A DNA stretch of 8,486 nucleotides from an uncultured Verrucomicrobiae bacterium (GTDB lineage Bacteria; Verrucomicrobiota; Verrucomicrobiia; Palsa-1439): positions 1-8,486 of the forward strand of contig CALBCO010000028.1 of the NCBI GenBank assembly GCA_937927265.1, read 5' to 3'. Shown piece by piece: positions 1-6,358 of the stretch (positions within the stretch are counted from its first letter, which is position 1; each line of letters starts with the position of its first letter). Below the pieces are notes generated by a model that worked only from the letters and a program-made list of their open reading frames with translations, searched no databases and was not told the origin of the DNA. The translations under genes and the position numbers were made by a program.

Positions 1-1
1 T

Positions 2-27
2 GTCTGTTAGCGTTACCGCTTACAGAC
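2..27. repeat. Hairpin-forming inverted repeat at left edge
   Basis: Positions 2-12 (GTCTGTTAGCG) pair with 17-27 (CGCTTACAGAC) around a four-base loop, with one mismatch in 11 pairs. No T-tract follows on the plus strand, so it is not a typical intrinsic terminator. It could be a terminator-like hairpin for a gene left of the window, or an operator. The role is unknown. Confidence 0.45.
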
Positions 28-162
28 TGTGCCGGAAACCACCCACACGGTCAACAGGGAAATGTCACGCAACGGGACTGCGGAAGTTCAGATCAGATGG
101 GGCTGGAAAGTGCGAAAGTCCACAGCGTAGGATATGACCAAAAAGCGTAGATCCAGCGGGCA

Positions 163-222
163 GGTAGGGACGGACCGCCGGGCCGTCCGTGGCGGCGGCG
201 CGCCCGGCGGTCGCGCCCCACC
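163..222. repeat. GC-rich imperfect inverted repeat (REP/REPIN-like)
   Basis: The 21-base arm at 163-183 (GGTAGGGACGG... to ...GCCGGGC) is matched in inverted orientation by 202-222 (GCCCGGCGGTC... to ...CCCCACC) at 17 of 21 positions, including 11 consecutive pairs at the inner end. A competing local hairpin pairs GGACGG (168-173) with CCGTCC (183-188). The two-arm layout of about 60 bp resembles dispersed REP/REPIN-type intergenic elements. I recall similar GC-rich elements from Verrucomicrobiota intergenic regions, but only one copy is visible here. A structured terminator is the alternative. Confidence 0.55.
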
Positions 223-243
223 GGTTGCGGCTCTGCCGCGCTA

Positions 244-257
244 GGAACGATCGTTCC
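244..257. repeat. Perfect 14-bp palindrome
   Basis: GGAACGATCGTTCC is a perfect loop-less palindrome about 50 bp past the stop codon of the minus-strand AraC gene. A dyad without a loop suits a dimeric protein-binding site better than an RNA terminator. No gene start lies next to it within the window, so an operator role is only a possibility. Confidence 0.4.
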
Positions 258-307
258 CAATGGTGATCGCCGGCCCTGGGCGGGCGTGGGGCCACGACGC
301 AATCCAT

Positions 308-1195
308 TCAGGGAGTTTCGGTGCGAAGAGCGCTGGGGGCGGTGCCGAGCGCCCGTTTGAACGTCCGGCTGAACGCATACACCGAACTGAATCCGCAGGC
401 GGCAGCGACTTCGGTAACGGTGAGGTTGCCGTCGCGCAACTGCAACGCAGCTTGACGGCAACGTGTTTCGCGGATGTACCGACCGAGGCTGATGCCAAAA
501 TGTTGACGGAACACCGCCCGCAAATGGCTTTCCGACCAGCCTAGGCCCCGCGCCAATTCCGCCAGTACGACCGGTTGTTTCCGATGGTCATTCAGCCAGG
601 TATTGACTTTGCGCAACAACTCCGCGGCGGGGGGCGTTTTCGTTTCGTTCGTGATCGTGGCGGGACGTCGCACTGTGAACAATAACAACGCCGTCTGCAC
701 GACCAACTCCGCCGTGGATTCCGGTGTGGTCAGACGTTGTTGCCACAACTGGAGCACGGCACAGAGATGGCGTTGAGCCGCGGGAGAAAGAACGCCAAGT
801 TCGGGCTCGGCCGCCGCCGCATCCACGCCGGGCCATTCGAACGTCACGAACAACCAGCAAATCTTGCCGGTTTCAACATTGCAGTAGCGATGCAGTCGCA
901 GAGGCGAGACGAGCAACGTGCGGCCCGGCCGTAGCCGGTACTGGTTTTCATCCACCAAGACCGTTCCTGCGCCAGATAATGGGAGGAGCAATACCCAACG
1001 ATGGTGGAAATGCGGTTGCAGTGAGCCGTCATGGAGTTCCGTTGCCGAACGGCGGCAAAACAAAAGAAGGTTGTCCGGGAGGGGCAACGCCGGGCTGCGT
1101 TGACCGTGGTAATAGTCGGCAGGCGTCGGTAGTTGCCGTACGGCACGAGCCAAAGCGGCCAGGAGAGGTTGGCGAGAGCGATGTGATAGTGTCAT
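308..1195 (-). CDS. AraC-family transcriptional regulator
   Basis: This 295-residue protein has the usual length and two-domain plan of AraC/XylS regulators. Residues about 60-110 look like the cupin-type effector-binding arm, with HFHHRWVLLLPLSG, a GAGTVLVDE strand and an RPGRTLLVSP turn. The C-terminal DNA-binding domain spans about 195-290. It has a first helix-turn-helix near 211-230 (LAELARGLGWSESHLRAVFR) and the signature second one near 260-280 (TEVAAACGFSSVYAFSRTFK), followed by GTAPSALR in place of the common G.sP..yR ending. It is transcribed away from the Gfo/Idh operon across 67 bp, the classic layout of a local activator sensing the pathway's sugar. That target and ligand are inferred from position only. 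No clear Shine-Dalgarno sequence precedes the ATG at 1195, but the product aligns sensibly from this start. Confidence 0.93.
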   Translation of the reverse strand: MTLSHRSRQPLLAALARAVRQLPTPADYYHGQRSPALPLPDNLLLFCRRSATELHDGSLQPHFHHRWVLLLPLSGAGTVLVDENQYRLRPGRTLLVSPLRLHRYCNVETGKICWLFVTFEWPGVDAAAAEPELGVLSPAAQRHLCAVLQLWQQRLTTPESTAELVVQTALLLFTVRRPATITNETKTPPAAELLRKVNTWLNDHRKQPVVLAELARGLGWSESHLRAVFRQHFGISLGRYIRETRCRQAALQLRDGNLTVTEVAAACGFSSVYAFSRTFKRALGTAPSALRTETP

Positions 1196-1262
1196 CGGAA
1201 TTGGTAATAGATTCGTCGGCCCGGCTATGGCCTGTCAAGCCTCCTGATGGCATGATGGGAAC
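1196..1262. promoter_or_regulatory. Divergent promoter region between araC-type gene and sugar operon
   Basis: This 67-bp gap separates the start codons of two divergent genes and must hold both promoters and probably the AraC-protein site. On the minus strand a consensus -35 hexamer TTGACA reads at 1238-1233. The best -10-like bases downstream (TCTATT at 1211-1206) are too far away, at about 21 bp, so this promoter call is weak. For the plus-strand operon only poor matches are seen. Imperfect GGCC-flanked symmetry lies around 1219-1232. No strong Shine-Dalgarno sequence precedes 1263. Confidence 0.4.
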
Positions 1263-2423
1263 ATGAACCAACGCCAAACCATTGGGTTGGGCCTATGCGG
1301 GTGCGGCGGCCAGTTGGGCGATGTGGTCCGGCGATTGTGTGACCAATGTCCCGAAGCGCGCGTCGTCGCCTTGTTCGATCCCGACCCGCTTGCCATTCGC
1401 GCCACACGGCAGGTGTTCGGCGCGGACATACCAGCCTGTTCGTCATCGGCCGCGTTGGCGGTGCGGTCGGACGTGGATTGGGTCTTCATCGGCTCGTTCA
1501 ACTGTTATCACGCGGCGCAGACGGTCGCGGCATTTCGGGCCGGCAAGAATGTGTTTTGCGAGAAACCACTTGCGTTGAATCTCGCCGAAGCGCGCCGGGT
1601 ACAGGCGGCGTGGCGGGGGAGCGGGCGGACGTTTGCCTTTGGGTTGGTGCTCCGTTATGCGCGGTTGTATCAGGAAATGCATTGGCGGGTGCGCGCGGGG
1701 CTGATTGGCGAAATCGTTTCCTTCGAGTTCAACGAGACGCTGCCGTTCAATCACGGCGGCTACATCCACGGCAACTGGCGCCGGTGGCGAAAATTCGCCG
1801 GGACGCATTTGCTGGAGAAATGTTGCCACGACCTCGATTTGGCGATGTGGTTGGTCGGCGACCGTCCGGCACGGATGGCGAGTTTTTGGGGGGGGGATTT
1901 CTTCACTCCCGCCCACGCGCGCCACCAACGACGGATTGGTCGGTCGCCCACGGGGGCGCGTGCCTACAAAGCGTGGCCGGACCCGCATCGAGTCAATCCG
2001 TTCACCTCGCGCAAAGACATTCTGGATAATCAGGTGGCGATTCTGGAGTTTGGCAACGGCGTGCGCGCGACGTTTCACACCAATTGCAACTCCGGGATTC
2101 CCGAACGACGGTTCTACATTCTTGGTACCGAAGGCGCGTTGCGCGCCGATGCCTACACCGGTGTGATGGAATGGCGGCGGATTGGTTGGAACACCCAATC
2201 GAAGTTCTGGCGCACGAAGGATCACGACGACCATGCCGGGGGCGACGAGAGGATGGCCATCGAGTTGGCGGCGACCTTGCGCGGGACGGCTCCCCCGCGG
2301 GCCGGGATGACCGAAGGCATTCAGTCATTAGCCGTGGCGCTGGCGATTGATCGCGCCCGAGAAACCAGGCGGGTTGTCAGTCTGAGATCAACGTGGGAAT
2401 CGTTGGGGGACATTCTGCGATGA
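1263..2423 (+). CDS. Gfo/Idh/MocA-family NAD(P)-dependent oxidoreductase
   Basis: The product has 386 residues, typical of the Gfo/Idh/MocA family, which oxidises or reduces sugar and polyol hydroxyls with a nicotinamide cofactor in the cytoplasm. The N-terminal Rossmann fold opens with GLGLCGCGGQLG (residues about 8-19). An acidic strand end follows (VVALFDPD, about 34-41), then the hallmark EKP at 100-102, in which Lys101 is the expected catalytic lysine. The second domain carries HGNWRRWRKFAGTHLLEKCCHDLDL. His189 and Asp190/Asp192 occupy the family's HD..D catalytic position. No signal peptide is present. It opens the operon and overlaps the kinase gene by 4 bp (ATGA). The substrate cannot be read from sequence; the operon suggests an amino sugar or a derivative. 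The related GH109 family uses the same fold for NAD-dependent glycoside hydrolysis, so hydrolase chemistry is possible but less likely. A run of nine G lies inside codons about 209-212. Confidence 0.93.
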   Translation: MNQRQTIGLGLCGCGGQLGDVVRRLCDQCPEARVVALFDPDPLAIRATRQVFGADIPACSSSAALAVRSDVDWVFIGSFNCYHAAQTVAAFRAGKNVFCEKPLALNLAEARRVQAAWRGSGRTFAFGLVLRYARLYQEMHWRVRAGLIGEIVSFEFNETLPFNHGGYIHGNWRRWRKFAGTHLLEKCCHDLDLAMWLVGDRPARMASFWGGDFFTPAHARHQRRIGRSPTGARAYKAWPDPHRVNPFTSRKDILDNQVAILEFGNGVRATFHTNCNSGIPERRFYILGTEGALRADAYTGVMEWRRIGWNTQSKFWRTKDHDDHAGGDERMAIELAATLRGTAPPRAGMTEGIQSLAVALAIDRARETRRVVSLRSTWESLGDILR

Positions 2424-3715
2424 ATCTCACCCCGCCACTTGATCCGAGTTTTCAGCCGCCGATTTTGGCGTGGCGCGCGCACCAACGAACGGCCACGGTA
2501 CCACTGGTGGTAGCGTTGGAACGCGAGCGTGGTTTGATCTCGCGCTACGAGACGCGAGTCAATCCGGCCTGGCCGGCGGCGGTGCGGGACGTTGAGCGGG
2601 TGGTAAAGTTTTTGTTATGGGCGCGGGGCGGTTGGCGGTTGTATCTCGACGGTCCGCGCGGATTGTGCGAGCAGGTTCAGGTGCGGTCGTTCGATGCGGA
2701 GTTGATGAGGCGGGTGTATGAGCGGCCGTTGGAGATTGTTCGGGGGGCGGCACCGCCGGCTCAAGAGGCGGGTCAGGCGGTTGCAGGCCATCGGCACGGC
2801 TGTCGCCTGGGGTTTGATCTGGGCGCGAGTGATTACAAGGTGGCCGCCGTGCGGGATGGCGAGCCGGTATTTACAGCCGAGTTTCCGTGGGATCCGTGCA
2901 ATCAGCCTGACCCCGATTATCATTATCGGCGATTGAACGAGGGGCTGCGCGCGGCGGCGCAGCACTTGCCGCGTGTGGACGCGATTGGGGGCAGCACGGC
3001 GGGCGTGGTGGTGGAGAACCGGATCATGGTGGCCTCGTTGTTTCGCGCGGTGCTGCCAGAGAAGTTTGCCGCGGCGCAGAACATGTTTCTGCGGCTGCGC
3101 GATGAGTGGCAGGTGCCGGTTGCCGTGGCCAACGACGGTGATGTGACGGCGCTGGCTTTTGGTGATCATGCGGTGTTGGGTGTGGCGATGGGGTCGAGTG
3201 AAGCGGCCGGATTCATGGATGGCGCGGGACGAATCCGCGGTTGGTTGAATGAGCTGGCGTTTGCGCCGGTGGATTTCAATCCGGCTGCGGCCGCGGATGA
3301 ATGGTCGGGAGACCGCGGGGTGGGGGCGTTGTATTTTTCGCAGCAGGCGGTGAACAAATTGCTGCCGGCGGCGGGGATCGAGTTGCCGGCGACGATGGGG
3401 TTGCCGGAACGACTCCAGGCGGTGCAGGGGTTGATGGCTGCGGGAGATGTGCGTGCGGCGCGGATTTACGAAACGATCGGTGTGTATCTCGGCTACACGA
3501 TTCCGTGGTATGCGGAGTTTTATGACTACCGGCATCTGTTGGTGTTGGGACGCGTGACGACAGGCGTGGGGGGCGAACTGTTGGTTGCTCAAGCGCGCAA
3601 AGTGTTGGCCGAGGAGTTCCCCGAAATCACGGTACAGTTGCATGTGCCGGACGAGAAGAGCCGCCGCCACGGTCAAGCAGTGGCGGCCGCGAGTTTACCG
3701 GAGATCAAACAATGA
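2420..3715 (+). CDS. ROK-like sugar kinase (ASKHA fold), long form
   Basis: I choose the ATG at 2420, not the upstream GTG at 2393. It forms an ATGA overlap with the oxidoreductase stop and has a GGGGGA ribosome-binding sequence nine bases upstream. The product is 431 residues, longer than the roughly 300 of simple ROK kinases. The first 125 or so residues form an extra N-terminal segment without a motif I can name. The kinase core then starts with the phosphate loop FDLGASDYK (132-140), followed by AIGGSTAG (188-195) and VANDGDVTALAF (236-247), where Asp239 is the likely catalytic base. AMGSSEAAGFMDGAG (256-270) stands where ROK proteins have a glycine-rich GTG loop, and WLNELAF replaces the GEIGH motif. 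LLVLGRVTTGVGGELL lies near the C-terminus. The CxCGxxGC zinc motif is absent. It probably phosphorylates a hexose or amino sugar for the deacetylase and NagB downstream; the exact substrate is unknown. Confidence 0.85.
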   Translation: MNLTPPLDPSFQPPILAWRAHQRTATVPLVVALERERGLISRYETRVNPAWPAAVRDVERVVKFLLWARGGWRLYLDGPRGLCEQVQVRSFDAELMRRVYERPLEIVRGAAPPAQEAGQAVAGHRHGCRLGFDLGASDYKVAAVRDGEPVFTAEFPWDPCNQPDPDYHYRRLNEGLRAAAQHLPRVDAIGGSTAGVVVENRIMVASLFRAVLPEKFAAAQNMFLRLRDEWQVPVAVANDGDVTALAFGDHAVLGVAMGSSEAAGFMDGAGRIRGWLNELAFAPVDFNPAAAADEWSGDRGVGALYFSQQAVNKLLPAAGIELPATMGLPERLQAVQGLMAAGDVRAARIYETIGVYLGYTIPWYAEFYDYRHLLVLGRVTTGVGGELLVAQARKVLAEEFPEITVQLHVPDEKSRRHGQAVAAASLPEIKQ

Positions 3716-4554
3716 AATTGCACAATCCAACGGCGGACATCTTCGTGCCCGATGGTGTGCCGGTGGAAACGGCTTTGCGACGGGTGACGCATCTCGGCAT
3801 CGGCGCTCATCAGGATGATCTGGAGTTTATGGCGTTCCACGGGATCGTGGCAGGATATGCTCACCGCAGTTTCGGCGGGGTGACCTGCACCGACGGTGCC
3901 GGAAGCCCGCGCACGGGCCGGTATGCCGGTTACACCGACACAGAGATGCGCGCAGAACGGCGCGAGGAACAACGGCAGGCCGCCCGGCTCGGTCGCTACA
4001 GTGTGATGATGCAACTCGACTTTCCCAGTGCAGCGGTCAAACAGCCGCCGGCGCCGGCGTTGACGGACGATCTGGTCGCCATTCTCCGCGCGACCCGGCC
4101 GCGGGTGGTGTACACACATAATCTGGCAGATAAACACGACACGCATGTGGCAGTGGCCATGGCGACGTTGCAGGCGTTACGAGCGTTGCCCGTGACCGAG
4201 CAGCCCGATGCGGTGTACGGATGCGAAGGGTGGCGCGATTTGGATTGGTTGCCGGCTGACGCGAAAGTCGTGCTGGATGTGACGGGGTACGACGAGTTGG
4301 CCCGGCAACTCAACGGGGTTTTTCAGACGCAGATCGCCGGCGGTAAACGCTATGATCTGGCGGTGTTGGCGCGGCGGCGGGCAAATGCGACATTCCTCGA
4401 ATCGCACAGCACGGATACGGCGGAGCAGGTGATTTTCGCATTGGACTTGACGCCGCTGGTGCGCGAGCCGCAGCGTGATGTGGCCGGGTACGTGACCGGT
4501 TTGATCGAGCAGTTTGCAGACGATGTCCGGAGGAGATTGACGCCATGGAAGTGA
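3712..4554 (+). CDS. PIG-L/LmbE-family N-acetyl-sugar deacetylase
   Basis: This 280-residue protein belongs to the PIG-L (LmbE) zinc hydrolases, which remove N-acetyl groups from GlcNAc-containing substrates (MshB, BshB and archaeal diacetylchitobiose deacetylase are examples). The metal motif reads GAHQDDLE (residues 31-38), matching the family AHPDDE with Gln in place of Pro. His33 and Asp36 are the expected zinc ligands and Asp35 the general base. THNLADKHDTHVAV (135-148) supplies the later ligand, probably His145. RRANATFLESHS near 222-233 is a common C-terminal family feature. The gene overlaps the kinase by 4 bp (ATGA), has GGAG eight bases before its ATG, and overlaps nagB by 10 bp. 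Direct coupling to nagB suggests that its product, or the phosphorylated form of it, is glucosamine(-6-phosphate), so it would do the job NagA does elsewhere. That role is inferred from context. Confidence 0.9.
   Translation: MKLHNPTADIFVPDGVPVETALRRVTHLGIGAHQDDLEFMAFHGIVAGYAHRSFGGVTCTDGAGSPRTGRYAGYTDTEMRAERREEQRQAARLGRYSVMMQLDFPSAAVKQPPAPALTDDLVAILRATRPRVVYTHNLADKHDTHVAVAMATLQALRALPVTEQPDAVYGCEGWRDLDWLPADAKVVLDVTGYDELARQLNGVFQTQIAGGKRYDLAVLARRRANATFLESHSTDTAEQVIFALDLTPLVREPQRDVAGYVTGLIEQFADDVRRRLTPWK
4529..4535 (+). promoter_or_regulatory. Ribosome-binding site of nagB inside the PIG-L gene
   Basis: GGAGGAG lies within the last codons of the PIG-L gene, nine bases before the ATG at 4545. 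It is the strongest Shine-Dalgarno match in the sugar operon. It fixes the nagB start, which overlaps the upstream stop by 10 bp. Confidence 0.75.
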
Positions 4555-5315
4555 TTATTCAACCCGACGTCACGGCGGCCAGCCAACTCGCAGCCAGGAT
4601 GGTCGCCCGGCAGTTGCGAGAGAAACCCAATAGCGTGCTCGGTCTGCCGACCGGCAGCACGCCATTGTTGCTCTACCGGGAATTGGTGGCGCTGAAGCTG
4701 GACTGGCGGCGCGTCACCACGTTCAACCTCGATGAGTATGTCGGGTTGGGACCGGACCATCCCCAATCGTATGCCCGCTTCATGTGGGAAAATTTGTTTC
4801 GGCAAGTGAACATTTTGCGCAAGAACGTGCACATCCCGGACGGGTTGGCGAAGGACATACCGAAGTTTTGTACCCGCTACGAGCGCCAGATCCGGCAGGT
4901 TGGGGGCATTGATCTGCAAGTGTTGGGTATCGGGACGGATGGTCATATCGGGTTCAACGAGCCGAGTTCGTCCTTGGCGTCGCGGACGCGGATCAAGACG
5001 TTGACCGCGGAGACGCGTCGCGATAATGCGCGTTTTTTTGGCCGCGAGGAGGATGTGCCGCATCATGTGATCACGATGGGTATCGGCACGATCATGGAGG
5101 CGCGGCAGGTGTTGTTGTTGGCGTTTGGGGAAAACAAGGCGGCGGCGGTGGCGGCCGCGGTGGAAGGCCCGATCACGGCGATGTGCCCCGCTTCGATTCT
5201 GCAAATGCATCCGGTCGCGAAGATTGTGGTGGACGAAGCCGCCGCTGGCCGTTTGCAGAAAACGGATTATTACCGGTGGGTGTTTGCCCAGAAGCCGCTT
5301 TGGCAACGATGGTGA
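4545..5315 (+). CDS. nagB: Glucosamine-6-phosphate deaminase
   Basis: NagB converts glucosamine-6-phosphate to fructose-6-phosphate and ammonia, feeding amino sugars into glycolysis. The 256-residue length is close to the E. coli enzyme (266). The phosphate-binding GLPTGSTP is at 33-40 and TFNLDEYVGL at 59-68, in which Asp63 corresponds to E. coli Asp72. The active-site signature GIGTDGHIGFNEP is at 128-140, with Asp132, His134 and Glu139 matching Asp141, His143 and Glu148. SSLASRTRIKT (142-152) keeps the residues that in E. coli bind the allosteric activator GlcNAc-6-phosphate (Ser142, Arg149, Lys151; alignment from memory, constant offset of nine). This suggests it may still sense that compound. 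ITMGIGTIM and AFGENKA are further family motifs. It is the last gene of the operon and ends 6 bp from the convergent potD stop, with no room for its own terminator. Confidence 0.96.
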   Translation: MEVIIQPDVTAASQLAARMVARQLREKPNSVLGLPTGSTPLLLYRELVALKLDWRRVTTFNLDEYVGLGPDHPQSYARFMWENLFRQVNILRKNVHIPDGLAKDIPKFCTRYERQIRQVGGIDLQVLGIGTDGHIGFNEPSSSLASRTRIKTLTAETRRDNARFFGREEDVPHHVITMGIGTIMEARQVLLLAFGENKAAAVAAAVEGPITAMCPASILQMHPVAKIVVDEAAAGRLQKTDYYRWVFAQKPLWQRW

Positions 5316-5321
5316 GTGGCG

Positions 5322-6356
5322 TTACTTCGACTTGATCGAAGTCCAGAGTTCGTCGTACCACCGGTTTTTCGGGCCGAGGTCTTTGAGGAACTCCAGGGTC
5401 TTCATCGTGGCTGGGGTAGGATAGATGGCCGGGTTGTTCCGGTCGGCCGGGGTGATGAAGGGTTCGGCTGCTTGGTTCGGGGTGGCGTAGCTCATGGTGT
5501 TGGCGTTCTGGGCGGCCACCTGCGCATCGAGCAGGAAGTTGATGAACTTCTCGGCCATGTCGCGGTGAGGCGCCTTGGCCGGGATGGCGAGGTTGTCGAG
5601 CCAAATGTCACTGCCTTCGCGCGGGACGAAATAGTAGGTTTGGGGGTCTTCCTTCATGCCGCGCACAGCGTCGCCATTGAACACCATCGCGAGCTTGCAG
5701 ACGCCGGCGAGGACTTTGTTTTTGCCGCCAACACCGCCCTCGAAGCCAAGGGAGCGTTGCTTGGCTTCGAGCAACACTTCGCGGGCGACGCGCAATTCCT
5801 TCTTGTCGGTGCTGTTGACGCTGTAGCCTTTGTAACGGAGCGCGGCGCCGATGCAACTGCGCGCGTCGTCCATCATCAGGAATGGACCGATTTGTTTGTT
5901 CTTGTCGAACATCAATCCCCACGTCTCGTCAATCTGTTCGCCCGGCTCGCGCCGAATGTAGATGCCCACGGTGCCCCACAAGTACGGCACGGTGAACTTG
6001 TTGCCGGGGTCAAACTCGCGATTGGTGAATTGGGAGTTGAGATTTTTCAGGTTGGGGAGGTTTTCGTGGCGCAATGGAGCGAGCAGTTTCTGGGATAGCA
6101 TCGAAGGGATGATGTAATCGGACGGCACAACGATGTCGTAGAGCGAGACGCCGCCACCCTGGAGTTTGGCGACCATGCTTTCGTTGTCCTCATAGAGGTC
6201 GAGCGTGACCTTGCAGTCGAACTGTTTCTCAAATTGGGCAACGACCTGCGGGTCAATGTATTCGCTCCAGATGAACACATTGAGTTTGTTTTTCTGCGCG
6301 CTGGTCGTGGTGGCGGAAAGCAGCGCCAAGGCGAGTGCCAATAGGGTGCGGTGCAT
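5322..6356 (-). CDS. potD: Polyamine ABC transporter substrate-binding protein PotD
   Basis: This 344-residue periplasmic protein captures spermidine/putrescine-type polyamines for the PotBC permease. A Sec signal peptide (about residues 1-20, LLALALALLSATTTSA then Q) has a type I site and no lipobox cysteine. Hallmarks are VFIWSEYIDP (27-36), DIVVPSDYII (74-83), VPYLWGTVGIY (123-133), WLDNLAIPA (252-260) and SYATPN (289-294). Aligned from memory to E. coli PotD, the ligand-contacting Trp34, Tyr37, Ser83, Tyr85, Trp255, Asp257 and Tyr293 are kept as W30, Y33, S79, Y81, W252, D254 and Y290. Trp229 appears as Phe226 and Glu171 as Ser167, which could shift polyamine preference. An ideal ribosome-binding site precedes the ATG, which lies 2 bp after the potC stop. 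It is the last gene of the importer operon. Confidence 0.95.
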   Translation of the reverse strand: MHRTLLALALALLSATTTSAQKNKLNVFIWSEYIDPQVVAQFEKQFDCKVTLDLYEDNESMVAKLQGGGVSLYDIVVPSDYIIPSMLSQKLLAPLRHENLPNLKNLNSQFTNREFDPGNKFTVPYLWGTVGIYIRREPGEQIDETWGLMFDKNKQIGPFLMMDDARSCIGAALRYKGYSVNSTDKKELRVAREVLLEAKQRSLGFEGGVGGKNKVLAGVCKLAMVFNGDAVRGMKEDPQTYYFVPREGSDIWLDNLAIPAKAPHRDMAEKFINFLLDAQVAAQNANTMSYATPNQAAEPFITPADRNNPAIYPTPATMKTLEFLKDLGPKNRWYDELWTSIKSK

Positions 6357-6358
6357 GG

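Larger units (their letters stand above)
1..307. other. Non-coding, hairpin-rich stretch downstream of the AraC gene
   Basis: I find no convincing gene here. The open frames that cross it (minus-strand frames of 80, 122 and 85 codons, plus-strand 94 codons) have low-complexity Arg/Pro/Ala-rich products with no recognisable domain. They run across obvious inverted repeats or overlap the AraC gene in another frame. The stretch holds the hairpin at 2-27, the inverted repeat at 163-222, a small GCGGC/GCCGC hairpin at 227-239, the palindrome at 244-257, and a GGCCC/GGGCC hairpin at 272-293 that could help end the minus-strand AraC transcript. Confidence 0.6.

Noticed and set aside
65..498. Short open frames (80-122 codons) at the left end as genes
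   Set aside because: They are Arg/Pro/Ala-rich, overlap each other and the AraC gene, and run through inverted repeats.
1443..2234. 263-codon minus-strand frame over the oxidoreductase
   Set aside because: It is an antisense shadow of a gene with clear EKP and HD motifs.
2393..2419. Upstream GTG start for the kinase
   Set aside because: It would overlap the oxidoreductase by 31 bp, while the ATG at 2420 gives a typical ATGA overlap with GGGGGA nine bases upstream.
2615..3676. 353-codon open frame on the minus strand
   Set aside because: It lies entirely antisense to the ROK-like kinase. Its product is Arg/His/Gln-rich with no domain. It is a shadow of GC-rich codon bias.
4350..5306. 318-codon open frame on the minus strand
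   Set aside because: It is antisense to nagB and the end of the PIG-L gene, with a low-complexity His/Arg-rich product and no family features.
5316..6098. 260-codon open frame on the plus strand directly after nagB
   Set aside because: It is antisense to potD, whose motifs are unambiguous. The translated product is a composition shadow with no motif.
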